Positions 35,601 through 46,439 of a stretch of 64,000 nucleotides of DNA are shown piece after piece. A model generated the notes under the pieces. That model did not search any database. It had not been told where the DNA came from and saw only the letters and a list, made by a program, of their open reading frames with translations. Source of the DNA: Cordilura impudica. Its lineage: Eukaryota; Arthropoda; Insecta; Diptera; Scathophagidae. How positions within the stretch are numbered: position 1 is the stretch's first letter; every line of letters starts with the position of its first letter. The stretch is taken from NCBI GenBank assembly GCA_963682025.1, contig OY821520.1, forward strand, positions 85,298,965-85,362,964, read 5' to 3'. The position numbers were made by a program, and so were the translations under genes.

Positions 35601-36058
35601 AATATCTTCGTCGCAACTGTCACATATTTTGGCCCAATACCATTTCAAATGAAGATCTTCTGTCGTTAACACTAAGCGAACCTATCAACACAGAAATAAA
35701 GCGTAGAAAGTGGCGGTGGATAGGTCACACGCTAAGAAGAGAAGATGTCAATATAACTAAAATGTCGTTTGAATGGAACCCGCAGGGTACAAGACGCAGA
35801 GGAAGGCCAAGAAATACCTGGATTCGATCGATACATTCCGAAAGTCAACATATAGGCTCATGGCCTGAAATTCGTTGTATTGCACAAAACCGCCAACAAT
35901 GGAGTGCGACAATTTCCGCCCTATGTTCCGTATAGGAATGTCAATTGGACAGCATATGAGTTTGAATTGAATTAATTGTAATAAAATGTATCTCTACTAC
36001 TTTAATAATCTTTTATATACTTAAATATGCTTCCTTTGTCAAGAAAAAAAAAAAAAAA
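32679..36058 (+). mobile_element. Nearly intact LINE (RTE/BovB-like), single ORF
   Basis: The element runs from a GC-rich 5' region to an A tract at 36044-36058. AAAGTTTG occurs immediately before it (32671-32678) and at the A-tail junction (36056-36063), a plausible target duplication. An AATAAA signal lies near 35979. Base composition is clearly less AT-rich than the surroundings, suggesting a recent arrival. The single ORF is described separately. Confidence 0.8.
33044..35935 (+). CDS. LINE polyprotein: endonuclease and reverse transcriptase
   Basis: An uninterrupted 963-codon frame. Residues 1-250 are an APE-type endonuclease: TWNVRTL near the start, LVETRRMG, MGRHGLGG, then QIDHILIS and SDHKLL at its end. 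Residues about 470-750 are the reverse transcriptase: PKKGDLSNCRNWRGI, EQNGFRPQRSCIDHINT, LFVDFERAFDTINRD, GVRQGCVLSPLLF and LDYADDICFL (catalytic YADD). The C-terminal part has LYGCETWKVT, RKWRWIGHTLRR and GRRRGRPRNTW-type basic blocks. This layout resembles RTE/BovB relatives often annotated as craniofacial development protein 2-like. The expected GDxNA active-site motif before VGTDN appears deleted, so the endonuclease may be dead. Confidence 0.85.
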   Translation: MTTFGFRKRTMIGTWNVRTLTDVSKMEQVCKEMQRYKLENLGLVETRRMGKGEEYTVSGQYFVLSGNEQYRINGVGLLISHKAKKSLIGYNPISERIITARFKSRYRNITVIQCYAPTEPYDDDIKDEFYRLLENIVNTTPEDDKVGTDNLNIQNIMGRHGLGGERNGNGTRLVEFCGNNHLFIGGTRFPHRDIHKYTWQSPDGKTRNQIDHILISRRFHNSLLDVRTRRGADVYSDHKLLVAQIRLRPAAIQIQKNRNGKFDTCRFEDPLVRESYVESLRIEFNEINDQPTWEDVRRICRTTAERKIGYKKGDRKLWISDATWDLILERRSLKAAMLNSQSDEDKQLLKTQYNDTERQVKKSGKKDKENFINNIATDAENAAMRNNLRGVYKAITLLTNTKSTVPPLQDNNGNNLTSDDQQLARWKVFFVDADQQSSMSQSPIETGQRPNPNCNISTISPTIIEISDAIRQLKSHKSAGPDYLPAELFKYGSEILAPILYPLIDQVWQSGCIPRSWKEGTIITIPKKGDLSNCRNWRGITLLNTIQKIVAFVILNRISPILNGQLRQEQNGFRPQRSCIDHINTLRIVVEQSVEWRSPLYLLFVDFERAFDTINRDAIWNTLRELGVPDKIVHLICELYTNAECRVIYKGKTSDKFTIQNGVRQGCVLSPLLFILVLDNILTKTNSEVPDGIQWIPNQRLSDLDYADDICFLSHTLSGTRTKLEALIRIAGKVGLKVNMTKTKLMRVETANQTPLTITINGNPSVVKDVTNFSYLGSVISKGGGADADVSSRINKARAAYHKMKRIWVSRNISRKTKLKVFNTSIKPILLYGCETWKVTNNICQKLQVFVNKYLRRNCHIFWPNTISNEDLLSLTLSEPINTEIKRRKWRWIGHTLRREDVNITKMSFEWNPQGTRRRGRPRNTWIRSIHSESQHIGSWPEIRCIAQNRQQWSATISALCSV

Positions 36059-36074
36059 GTTTGATCCAAGACCA

Positions 36075-36830
36075 ACTTTCGAAACCCATGGTATAGGTAT
36101 CGTAAGGTTGGTCTAGACCGACAATAACTTTCTTACTTGTTTTATAGTGTTAATGTTTTTAACCACTAAAAAATATCTGACCAAGACCCACCTTTTGTTA
36201 CACTGATCAACTTAGAATCACTTTCGATTTAGCAATATACATAGGTCCATCCGTTAGGCTGTCAGTTCGTTGATCTGCATGATAATGTAAACCTTGTAAA
36301 CTAAGTACAGGTCGAAAATCTGAATATATTTTGAAGAAATTTGGTATATAAGCTTTTACAATAAGACGAACTATATTGAATCGGTGCATGTTCAGACATA
36401 GTTCTCATACAAATGACTCGGACTTAAATTGCCCTAAGGTCCAAATTATCATATAGATCTTAGCCAAATTTGGTTTGTGTGTGTTTACTAAACCCATAAA
36501 TCAGAAGTCCAAACATAAACCCTGTAAGGTCATTGTTAGTCATAGGCTTCATATAAAGCTTCTTCCTGATCTTCAATTAAATCTATCAAAAAACAAAAAT
36601 ATTACACAGATTTTTCTTAAATTTGTTTGCTGCCAAAAAAATTAGTGACTACCAAATATGGTTATGATCGGTCCATTTTTTGACATAGTCCCCATATAAA
36701 AATAGGATCCGATATGGATTTTTTCATTTCGGCATGCAACAAATTAATAACCTTATAACCTTTTTCTAAACTCATGACATAGGGTATCGTGTAGTCAAAC
36801 TAGACCGACTATAATTTTATTACTTGTTTA
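36075..36830 (-). mobile_element. Family B element, old diverged copy
   Basis: Family B landmarks in minus orientation survive with many changes: a 3' tail with GGTCTAGACCGAC and TTTCTTACTTGTTT (36108-36142), then GTCCATCCGT, TTTGGTATATAAGCTTTTA, GATCGGTCCATTTTT, and a second tail with CTAGACCGACTATAATTTTA (36803-36822). Two tails suggest a fragment beside a more complete copy. The tetranucleotide tract has decayed. Confidence 0.6.
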
Positions 36831-36831
36831 T

Positions 36832-38140
36832 TTTAGAATTATGTGTAATGAACTTTTATGTTGTGGTTTGTTGCACCTGCGTTTTTAGTGTAGTATTGTT
36901 AAAAGATGCCTTCTGCAAAGAGAACACACTAAACTTTATATATTTTAGATACAGTTCAAATTGTTGAAATTTATGGAGTTGGTGTTTCTATATTTTACAC
37001 ATACAAATATATGTTTTTCTTTTTAATAAATACATAGCAATAAGCAATATATTTAACAACTTTTTAATTAAAAAAGCAAGGGGAACAAAACATGGATAAT
37101 AGTCAATTAGCAGGACTATCTAGTTATTAATGTATATAAAAGTTAAGAGAAGGTATTTGAAGTTGCGGGGTAACTACGACTTTGAATTTTATCTCCACCA
37201 GAAACATTTGATGCTTTTTAACAAACGTCATCATATTTCAGTGAAGTTTTGGCAACACAAAAACAGCGATGGATTGCTATATAAGTAAACAGGTCAATGT
37301 TATACAAAAATTATCATTAGAAGTAGTGATACTTAATCTTTTTTTTCCTTTTTTCTATTCTTCATTGTCAATAAACAAGCATTATTAAATCTGCTTTTTC
37401 TTAAATTGATATAATTTTTGTGCGACTGGATTGCATTTGTAATAAAGTAGTTAAATATGATTAAGTTATTTGCATTAAAGTATAGTCAATAATCGATTGA
37501 GCGGCCGATTTTTAGTATTATCTGACAAAAGGAATTACAAATAACAATTTAAAAATTGTTTAAAATTAACAACATTTTTTTTAAATTCATCAAAAAAGGC
37601 CATATTCTCTTGTATGTATACAAAAACTAGTGTGTATGTAGGTATACATTTTTATTTAAATTAAATTGTTTAGTCCATTTTAAACAATTACAGACACAAT
37701 TTTTAATTATTTTATTTTTAAATGTTTGTTTAATTCCAATTACATTTGTAGCCAGGTCATTGACTTAAATAAGCTGTGTTTTGTTGTTATCTTTATATGT
37801 TGACGTCATTTTACAAAGTGAAATTAATAACAAAAACAATATATTTTTGTTTGTATACTTATTATTGTATATAATGTATATAGTTTTATAGTTATTGCCT
37901 ATTTTTGACCAAATGTTTCTATTGCATTTTTTAGTGTAGGCTTGTTAAATATGGCCAAATGCCAAGTGCAACAATAGAGGTAAAAACGAAAAAAATCATT
38001 GATAAAAAATAATTGAAATTGATTGAAATTTCGCGATGGCCGACTATACTATACCCTAGATCAGTGATGGCGAACCTTTTCGAGCTTGCGTATCATAAAT
38101 ATCTTTTTTTATAAAATAATTTTATTTTTCATTTTGTGGT
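36832..38140. other. AT-rich DNA, no gene recognised
   Basis: No gene or classified repeat supported in this stretch. Confidence 0.4.
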
Positions 38141-38146
38141 CACTAT

Positions 38147-38957
38147 AAGGGTTTTCACTCTTGGTAGTAAAGTACCCTTGTAACCCTTGTAAATGTTGTA
38201 GATATAGTAAAAGTACTATTATTTACAACACCGCAACAACAAAATGTATGAAATGAAAATTTACTACGCTGTGGTTAAAGTACAAGGGTAAAAGGTATAG
38301 TACATTAACAAGACTAAACATTTACAAGACTAAAACAGCTGATCGTTGAGCTGCCAAAACAATTGTTTAATTTTATTGTTCATTTTGTGGTCACTATTAA
38401 AATAAATAATAAAAAATGGATCAAAATAATAAATAAATTAATAATAAATATGGACCGATAGGTAAATTAAGCATTTTCGGCATTTTTCTAATCTTCAAAT
38501 GCTTTTTGATATTTTTTAGTTTTCAAATTGATGGAAAACAAAACAAAAATCAGCTGATTCATTTATTTACAATACATAATACAATATCCACGGAAAAGAC
38601 GTTCACGCTTTGTAATATAAAATCGTTGTAAATATAACAGGGTTGTAAATTTAACACCAAGAGTGAATACCGCTAATTAAAAAAAAAATAAAAAAGTAGA
38701 TCAAAATAATAAATAAATATATAAATAATAAAGATGGACCGATAGGTAAATTCAGCATTTTCGGCATTTTTCTATTCTTCAAATGCTTTTTGATATTTTT
38801 AGTTTTCAAATTGATGGAAAACAAAACAAAAATCAGCTGATTCATTAATTTACAATACACAATACAATAGACACGGAAAAGACGTTCACCCTTTGTAGTA
38901 TAAAATCGTTCTAAATATAACAGGCTTGTAAATATTATACCAAGAGTGAAAACCCTT
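38147..38957 (+). mobile_element. MITE family D: one full copy plus a tandem half copy
   Basis: Starts AAGGGTTTTCACTCTTGGT and ends with the inverse ACCAAGAGTGAAAACCCTT at 38939-38957. An internal end, CACCAAGAGTGAATACC, lies at 38654-38670, and the second half of the unit is then repeated (CTGATTCATT, GACGTTCAC, TAAAATCGTT). A second copy is at 43873-44388. Non-coding. Confidence 0.7.
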
Positions 38958-39463
38958 ATTATTTTTTTTTATTAAAAAAACTCATGTAAAAATATGGTTG
39001 AAAGGAAAAAAAAATCCACATTTTTATTTAGTTATATAAATAAATTAAGAATAATTAAGAAATGAAATTTGTTATTATTATTTGCAAGAAAAAAACTTGA
39101 AATTTCATTATTAATGAGATTTCTGTGGTTGTGTGCTAGATGATAAATATTTTATATCTGGCTTATAACTTGTAGTTTCTAATAAGATACAAGAGGTAGT
39201 GCTATCGTCTGTGAGTCTATTTCTCATTTCTGATTTAATAAAATTCATCGAAGAAAACAATGTTTCACAAGAATAAGTGGATGAAAAATTGTTAAAACAG
39301 CCATTGCTATTTTTTTGAGGCAAGAAATTTTTTTAGCTTAGCTTCAAATGTTTTATGAAATCAAACATAATATCAATAGTTTTACCAAAACCTTGTAATT
39401 TTAAATTTAGCTCATTCATATGACCGCAAAAATCCGTAAAGATTATTAATCTTGATGTCAACT

Positions 39464-42281
39464 AGAGTGGTCCTTAAAAATGAAAATGCGATTTTAGGGA
39501 TAGGCGGGATCCAGTTTGTTACCTTTCAATATAAAACTAATAAATGGGAAGTTTGGACATAATCGGATAAAGAAAAGTCGCGCCGGAAATCGACATTTTT
39601 CCTTCTATAGTTTATTTTTTCTGAAAAGTTGTTGTAACAATCGGAATCAGTATTAAATTCTCTTTTCAAAAAGCTATAAAAATTCAAAATCGAATAAAAA
39701 TTCGCCAAGAAATAGCAAATGCCCCAGACCACTTTTGTGCCAAAAAAAATCTAGGTCATGAAATTTTATAGCATTTTTTTAAATTTTGAGAAATTGATTA
39801 AAGCCATAATTTTTTTTTTCTCATACTTATGAGTAATCAGATATGAAGTATTGTTTTATTACCACGTTGTTAACCTATTGCGCATTTAGACCGAAAACGG
39901 GACATTTTTTGATAAAATTTTGAAAACTCTTTTTTCAAGTTTTAAAAAATTTTCTTAAACAAAATTTAAAAAAAAATATCTGGCACTTTTAAGATTTTAT
40001 TAAATACATCTCATAGATTAACTGTGTGAATTTTTAGGTAAATCCCTATGCCAGAATTTTTTTGACAATGATTTTATTTTTGCGGATTTCGAGAAAAATT
40101 AGATTTTTGTGAAATATTCTGTATATATAATCTTTCTAAATTCTTTATATCAAATATTAATCAGTTCTCTACTTTTAAATGTTACATTTTATCTTAATAG
40201 CCTAGGGTTTCGGAAAAAAATAATAGGACCCCATTAACCCTTTTGGAAGTGGGGTGACATATGACCCCAAGCTAATAAAAGACAATTTATTCCAAAACTT
40301 CAAATATTTTGCAAACACTGTTGAATTTTTAAAAGCGTTACTTAAAATATTATAACAAAATATGTATATCTTCCGTTCCGTTTGGGATAAATCCGAGAAC
40401 GTTAACAGAGAACGTTTTAATAATAGTTTTTTATATATTTATATTAGGGATTTTACCTAAACTTTTAAGTTTTTTTCGTAAAAAATATATCGTTATTTGT
40501 AAGGAAGTTCAGTAGAAAATCAAGTATCTCATTTTTTAAGGGTAAATTAACCCATTAATAATTATATTTTCATAATAGTATATTTTTTTTTTAAATAGTG
40601 CGATTTTTTTTAAAGAATTCTATTATTTTATTATTATTCTTTTCTATTATTTAAAGAATTCTATTTATATTAAAAAAAATTTATTTTTTGTAATTTTTTA
40701 ATGTTTTTGCAATAATATAATAAATGTTTATTATAGAAAAAAATTTTTTTTAAGTTGTAATTTTATGAAAATAAAAAATAATTAAATGGGAGAAAAAAAG
40801 ACTTCCGTGGGATTTGAAAAAAGTGCGACTTGCGTGTGTCATTGACCACATATGAAGAGATTTGTATAAAATTCTTTGATTTGTTATAAGAATAAAAAGC
40901 GATAGTGCACAACCATACATATGAAATTTCATGTTTTCATTTTGAAAAATATTTACATATAAGAAAAATTACTCCAGATAGTAGAATCATATTAAAAACA
41001 ACATCCTTCCTGTACAAAGTCAGGTTAAATTTAACAATGTTGAGTTATAGCTCAAAAATGTTCTTATTTTATTTGGAAACATATAGACAATTGCACCAGA
41101 GATATATCACAATGGATAATTATGATTCCAGGAGCACTGAAGGGTTAAATAAAAAGAAAATTAATCGAATTATATTTCTTACTTTCTAAAAAGTGGTTTA
41201 ATCGAATTTAATAGAAGAACTCGTTTTCGGTAATCTTTATTTAGAAATATCTTAAAAACAAAAGCTGGCGTTGGCAAATAATGTGGTAACGTTCTCGGAT
41301 TTATCCCAAATTTTAGGAACGGAAGATATACATATTTGGTTATAATATTTTAAGTAACGCTTTTAAAAATTCAACAGTATTTGCAAAATATTTGAATTTC
41401 TTGAATAAATTGTCTTTTATTAGCTTGGGGTCATATGTGACCCCAATTCCAAAAGGACTAATGGGGTTAATTTAATTTTTTGCCGAAACCCTAGGCTATT
41501 AAGATAAAACATAGCATTTAAAAGTAGAGAACTGATTAATTTTTGACATAAAGAATTAAGAAAGATTACATATACAGAATATTTCACAACAATCAAATTT
41601 TTCTCGAAATCTGCAAAAATAAAATCCTTGTCAAAAAAATTCTGGCATAGGGATTTACCTAAAAATTCACACAGTTAATCTATGACATATATTTAATAAA
41701 ACCATAAAAGTGCCAGATCCATTTTTCTAATTTTGTTTAAGAAAAAAGAGTTTTCAAAATTTTATCAAAAAAATTTCCCATTTTCGGTCTCAATGCGTAA
41801 TAGGTTAACAACGTGGTAATAAAACAATACTTCCTTCATATCTGATTACTCATAAGTATAGAGACAAAAAAAAAAATTATGTATGGCTTTAATCAATTTC
41901 TCAAAGTTGAAAAAATTCTATAAAATTGCATGACCTTGATTTTTTTGCCACAAAAGTGGTCTGGGGCATTTGCTATTTCTTGGCGAATTTTTATTCGATT
42001 TGAATTTTATAGCTTTTTGAAAAGATAATTTAAAACTGATCCCGATTCTTACAACTTGTTGGTAAAATTAAACCATAGAACGAAATACTCAAAAAAGTCA
42101 TATTTTCTCGATATAAACACACTTGAAATTTTCAATCGATTTCCGGCGCGACTTTTCTTTATTGTCGATTGTCCCCAAACTTCACATTTATTAGTTTTAT
42201 ATTGAAAGGTTTGATACGTGGACCCCGCCTATCCCCAAAATCGCAATTTGAAAAATGTCCATATAACGTAGGATCACTCTA
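39464..42281. mobile_element. Foldback/Mutator-like element with about 0.95-kb inverted arms
   Basis: The left arm (39464 to about 40415) and right arm (about 41285 to 42280) are inverse copies over nearly a kilobase, for example GATAAAGAAAAGTCGCGCCG against CGGCGCGACTTTTCTTTA, and GGATAAATCCGAGAACGTTA against AACGTTCTCGGATTTATCC. Ends are AGAGTGGTCC and GGATCACTCT. ATGTCAACT (39455-39463) and ATGTCTACT (42282-42290) flank it, a 9-base target duplication with one change. The 870-bp centre has no recognised gene. Long arms and 9-base duplications fit Foldback or Mutator-like transposons. Confidence 0.75.
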
Positions 42282-42746
42282 ATGTCTACTTATCATCTGA
42301 TAACTCTTTATACTGAATTTGTTTTTGATCATTTGAAAACATTCAAACTTCATCCAAACTTTGCCGCGCCTAAGCCAACGAACATTATTATACACACCAT
42401 TGTACACCAAGTTGACTTCATTTAACAAAGATTCGAACTTTATTTTGTTTACAGCATTTGCTGCAATATATTTAACTATTTTGGTCATAAGTTTAATCAT
42501 AATTGCAACTAGTTTAAAACGCTTTCTTGTGAATTATGCTATGAAAGCCCATTAGCGAATGTCCAACACATTTTGTAAATAAATTGACAAATCCTGCTCT
42601 TTGTCAATCATACTGGGTGCACCATCATACAGAAAAGACTTTTGATAGATCTAGTTCTGCTTCAGAAAGTGTCTCTGTTACTCTCTTGCAAATATCTGTA
42701 GCTTTAGCAGCTCAGAGTAAAGATACCAAATTTATAAGGGTGTGAA

Positions 42747-45014
42747 GATAAATATCGAAATAAATATCTGTTAAGATTTTTGACAGAATATGTTAATGTT
42801 AACATTCTCTGTTAAGTAGTTAACTTCAGTAAACGAAATTTTTTATTTAAGTACAAAATCGAATATCAAAATATTTTAATAATTAAATTTAGACTATAAA
42901 CATTAGAGCGACACACTCTGTATGGAGAGAAAAAAAAGTGAAAAAGTGCCCCATAGAAATATACCTTGGTTTGTTTTATAACGACTCCCAAAATATTTCT
43001 GGTCTAGCGTTAACCCATTCTGAGCTGAACCGTTTTTAAAAAAGGTCTATTTTTAGTTTTTTTTGAAAATATTTGCATTTTTTTCTAGGTCAACATATTT
43101 AATATGGATACAACATAAAAGGTTTTTCAAGACGCGTTCAACGGTATATAGAACATGTCCAAGCATGTCCTAACTGTTGTGATATTCAAAAAATATGTAA
43201 TATTTAATGGGTTTTGTATTAAAATGAGTTAATTAGAAAATCAAAGTTTCAAAAATTGATTTATGCACCATGCACTTATTTTGAGGCATTTGAGTTTGAC
43301 AAAAATTATAATAATATAAATTATTTTAAAAACAAATTTCATTAAAAAAATGACTACAAAAAATTTTTTCTGCTAAAAAATTATATAAAACTAAACTACC
43401 AACGCAGTGCGCAATAATAGGGCATTATGTTGTTTATAAGAGCACAGAATAAAAAGTTTGGTCTATCCAATTATTTCAAAATTGCAATAAATGAGATTTT
43501 GGAAATATGGAATAAGCCTCCAATTCCAGTTTAAGCAAAATTTCAATTTGGAGAAAGATAGAATATAAATTATGTTACAATAAGAATATATATAGTTGGA
43601 ATAATTATTTTTTTTTTAACGCGAAAAAATCATGGCATTGAAGAAAACGTCCCGTTTTTTTTTTGCTTTTGGTCTGAAATTTATCCTGGTGTCATTTAGA
43701 AACTAAATTTACTTTTAAATTTAATAAACTCCACATTCTTGTTTAAATTTACTCTAGAGCAGCGTGAAAAATGTATTAAATGAGCAAAATTCCATTTTTT
43801 TTTTCACAGAACTGAAATGTACTTGAGAAAAGAAAAATTGTGATACCCATATTGCCTATGTTTAACCACATTAAGGGTTTTCACTCTTGGTAGTAAAGTA
43901 CCCTTGTAACCCTTGTAAATGTTGTAGATATAGTAAAAGTACTATTATTTACAACACCGCAACAACAACATGTATGCAATGAAAATTAACTACGCTGTGG
44001 TTAAAGTACAAGGGTAAAAGGTATAGTACATTAACAAGACTAAACATTTACAAGACTAAAACAGCTGATCGTTGAGCTGCCAAAACAATTGTTTAATTTT
44101 ATTGTTCATTTTGTGGTCAGTATTAAAATAAATAATAAAAAATGGATCAAAATAATAAATAAATTAATAATAAAGATGGATTAAGCATTTTCGGCATTTT
44201 TCTAATCTACAAATGCTTTATGATATTTTTTAGTTTTCAAATTGATGGAAAACAAAACAAAAATCAGCTGATTCATTAATTTACAATACATAATACAATA
44301 TACACGGAAAAGACGTTCACGCTTTGTAATATAAAATCGTTGTAAATATAACAGGGTTGTAAATTTAACACCAAGAGTGAATACCGCTATTGTTTCCACG
44401 CCATTAGATTTTAGTTAAAACGCGAACTAGTATACTTATATTAGGGAAAATAAATTAATGTTATTTTCAATCGAGTAATGTTTAAAAATTTGTTCATTTG
44501 ATTATCTAATTGACTCATTTCAATACAAAACCCTCAAAAATTACATATTTTATTGAATATCACAACAGTTAGGACATGCTTGGACATGTTCTATATACCG
44601 TTAAACGCGCCTTGAAAAAATCTATCATTGTCATATATCAGATGAAAGAATTATTTTGAAGGGCCAAAACGGTTATTTCTAGTTGACCTGAATGAGGGTT
44701 GTCATATATCAGGTGAAAGCCTGACAACCCTCATTCAGGTCGGCTAGACATAACCGTTTAGGCTACTTTAACATTACATGCTGTTATATGCGAATATACA
44801 TTATTTTTTATATGAAATTAAAAAATAATAATAAAACAAATTTATTATTTGTCAGATATATGTTTATAGTCCAAATTTAATTATTAAAGTATTTAGATAT
44901 TCGATTTTTTACTTAAATAAAAAAATTCGTTTGCTGATGTTAACTACTTAACAGAAATGTTAACATTAACATATTCTGTTAAAAATCTTTACAAATATTT
45001 ATTTCAAATTTATC
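42747..45014. mobile_element. Second inverted-repeat element inside the hAT pseudogene
   Basis: The left arm (42747 to about 43260) and right arm (about 44495 to 45014) are inverse copies. Examples are ATATGTTAATGTTAACATTC against GAAATGTTAACATTAACATA, and GAACATGTCCAAGCATGTCC against GGACATGCTTGGACATGTTC. Ends read GATAAATATCG and CAAATTTATC. A family D MITE sits within the right half of the loop (43873-44388). hAT transposase reading resumes on both outer sides. No target duplication is clear and no coding region is recognised. Confidence 0.65.
43873..44388 (+). mobile_element. MITE family D, second copy
   Basis: Starts AAGGGTTTTCACTCTTGGT and ends ACCAAGAGTGAATACCGCT. Nearly identical to 38147-38672 in the same orientation, apart from a small deletion near 44170. 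Lies inside the loop of an inverted-repeat element. Confidence 0.75.
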
Positions 45015-45124
45015 AATTCTTTCCTTATTTAATTATTGAACAAACATAGCAAATCGAATCGAAAGAATTATGTTGGTGCTTTCATCAAGTCAAATTGAAA
45101 TCACATAACTTTATAACTGATTTT

Positions 45125-45910
45125 TATACCCTATACCACTATGTGGTTTGGGTATAATGACTTTGTACTGCTGTTTGTAACACCCAAAAATATTTGACCT
45201 AGACCCATCTTTAATTATACCGATCGAATCAGAATCACTTTCTGAGTTGATTTAACAATGTCCGTCCGTCCGTCCGTCCCTCCGTCTGTGTGTCCATGTA
45301 AAGCTTGTAATCAAACTGCAGGTCGCAAATATGAATATATTTTGATGAAATTTGGTATATAAGCTTTTATCGGCCATGGGATGAACGCTATTGAAATTGG
45401 TGAGAATCGGTCCATGTTCAGACCTAGCCCCCATACAAATTACCCATATGAAATCGACATAAATTGCCATAAGATCCAAATTGTCATATAGATCTTACGC
45501 AAATTGGGTTTGTATGCATTCAATACATCCACTAATGAGTAGTCCAAAAATGAGCCCTTTGACCCCATATAGAGCTGCTTCCCGATCATCAGTTAAATCA
45601 ATTAAAAAACAAAAATATTGCACTGATTCTTCTCAAATTTTGTTTGTACATATTTTTGAAAAATACAAGAGACTTTACCAAACATGATCAGGATCGGTCC
45701 ATTTTTGGACCTAGCCCCTTTATAGATATAGCATCCGATATGAACTTTTTTATATCTGTAGCCAAAAAAATTAATAAAAATCCCACTCAAATTTGGTTTT
45801 TGCTTATTTTCTATGTCCAGTTAGTTGGGCCTAAGAGATAGGGTTTCTAAACGCATGGTATAGGGTATCGTATAGTCGGTCTAGACCGACTATAATTTTC
45901 TTACTTGTTA
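45125..45910 (-). mobile_element. Family B element (DINE-1/mini-me-like), complete copy
   Basis: Begins TATACCCTATACCACTATGTGG, holds (GTCC)n at 45258-45285, and ends with palindrome TAGTCGGTCTAGACCGACTA and TTTTCTTACTTGTT. It is the third insertion into the hAT pseudogene, between its zinc-finger end and the LDESTN block. Most similar to the copy at 24870-25655. Confidence 0.75.
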
Positions 45911-46439
45911 TTGTTGTTTTACGTTTTTACCCATTTTCAGAATTTTGTATTTTATTGTATTTCGAACAACAGGCAATTCTTTTATTCGTTGAATTATTTT
46001 AACTTAATTTTCAAAATCCTCAAAAAGAAATGGTACACATTCTTAATGTAGTCTCCATCGCTGAAAGGTTTTCTTTTTTTTTTTTTTTGGCAAATACTTT
46101 GGCGACTTCAAAGCTAGCAGATACGGTAATTATTATTTATGCACTTAATTAAAGCTTTAGACTCAGATTTTTCTATTTAATTACTCGTAAACTATATTCT
46201 TTTGCTTTTGTCAAGAAGCCACTTGTGGATTTTTTCATTGTGTCTTTTTGATGACGCTGTGCTACATACCACCGACACAGAACATAGCTCACATTCAGCT
46301 TTATCACCTTTTTTAATAACACCATAAATTTCCGTCCATCAATTCTGAAACTGTCTGCTGGAATTACTGCTAGCAGCTTCGATAAATTTTTGTTTTTAAT
46401 TTGGAACTGCCATTCTTGTAATTTTACTGAAATTTAAAT

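Larger units (their letters stand above)
39110..46430 (-). pseudogene. hAT/ZBED-type transposase pseudogene in four pieces
   Basis: Minus-strand remnants in family order. Piece 1 (46430-45950): GVIKKGDKAECELC...CSTASSKRHNEKIHK, a C2H2 BED-like finger, then FEVAKVFA and KPFSDGDYIKN. Piece 2 (45125-45015): LDESTNI, the LDESTD catalytic block of this group. Piece 3 (42745-42280): ATDICKRVTETLSEAELDLS, APSMIDKEQ, NNVRWLRRGKVWMKFE. Piece 4 (39463-39110): DFCGHMNELNLKLQG, ETLFSSMNFIKSEMRNRLTD and TTSCILLETTSYKPD, the hAT C-terminal dimerisation end. The group is that of GTF2IRD2/ZBED5-like hAT proteins. Stops and frameshifts occur in each piece. Three later insertions separate them. Confidence 0.75.
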
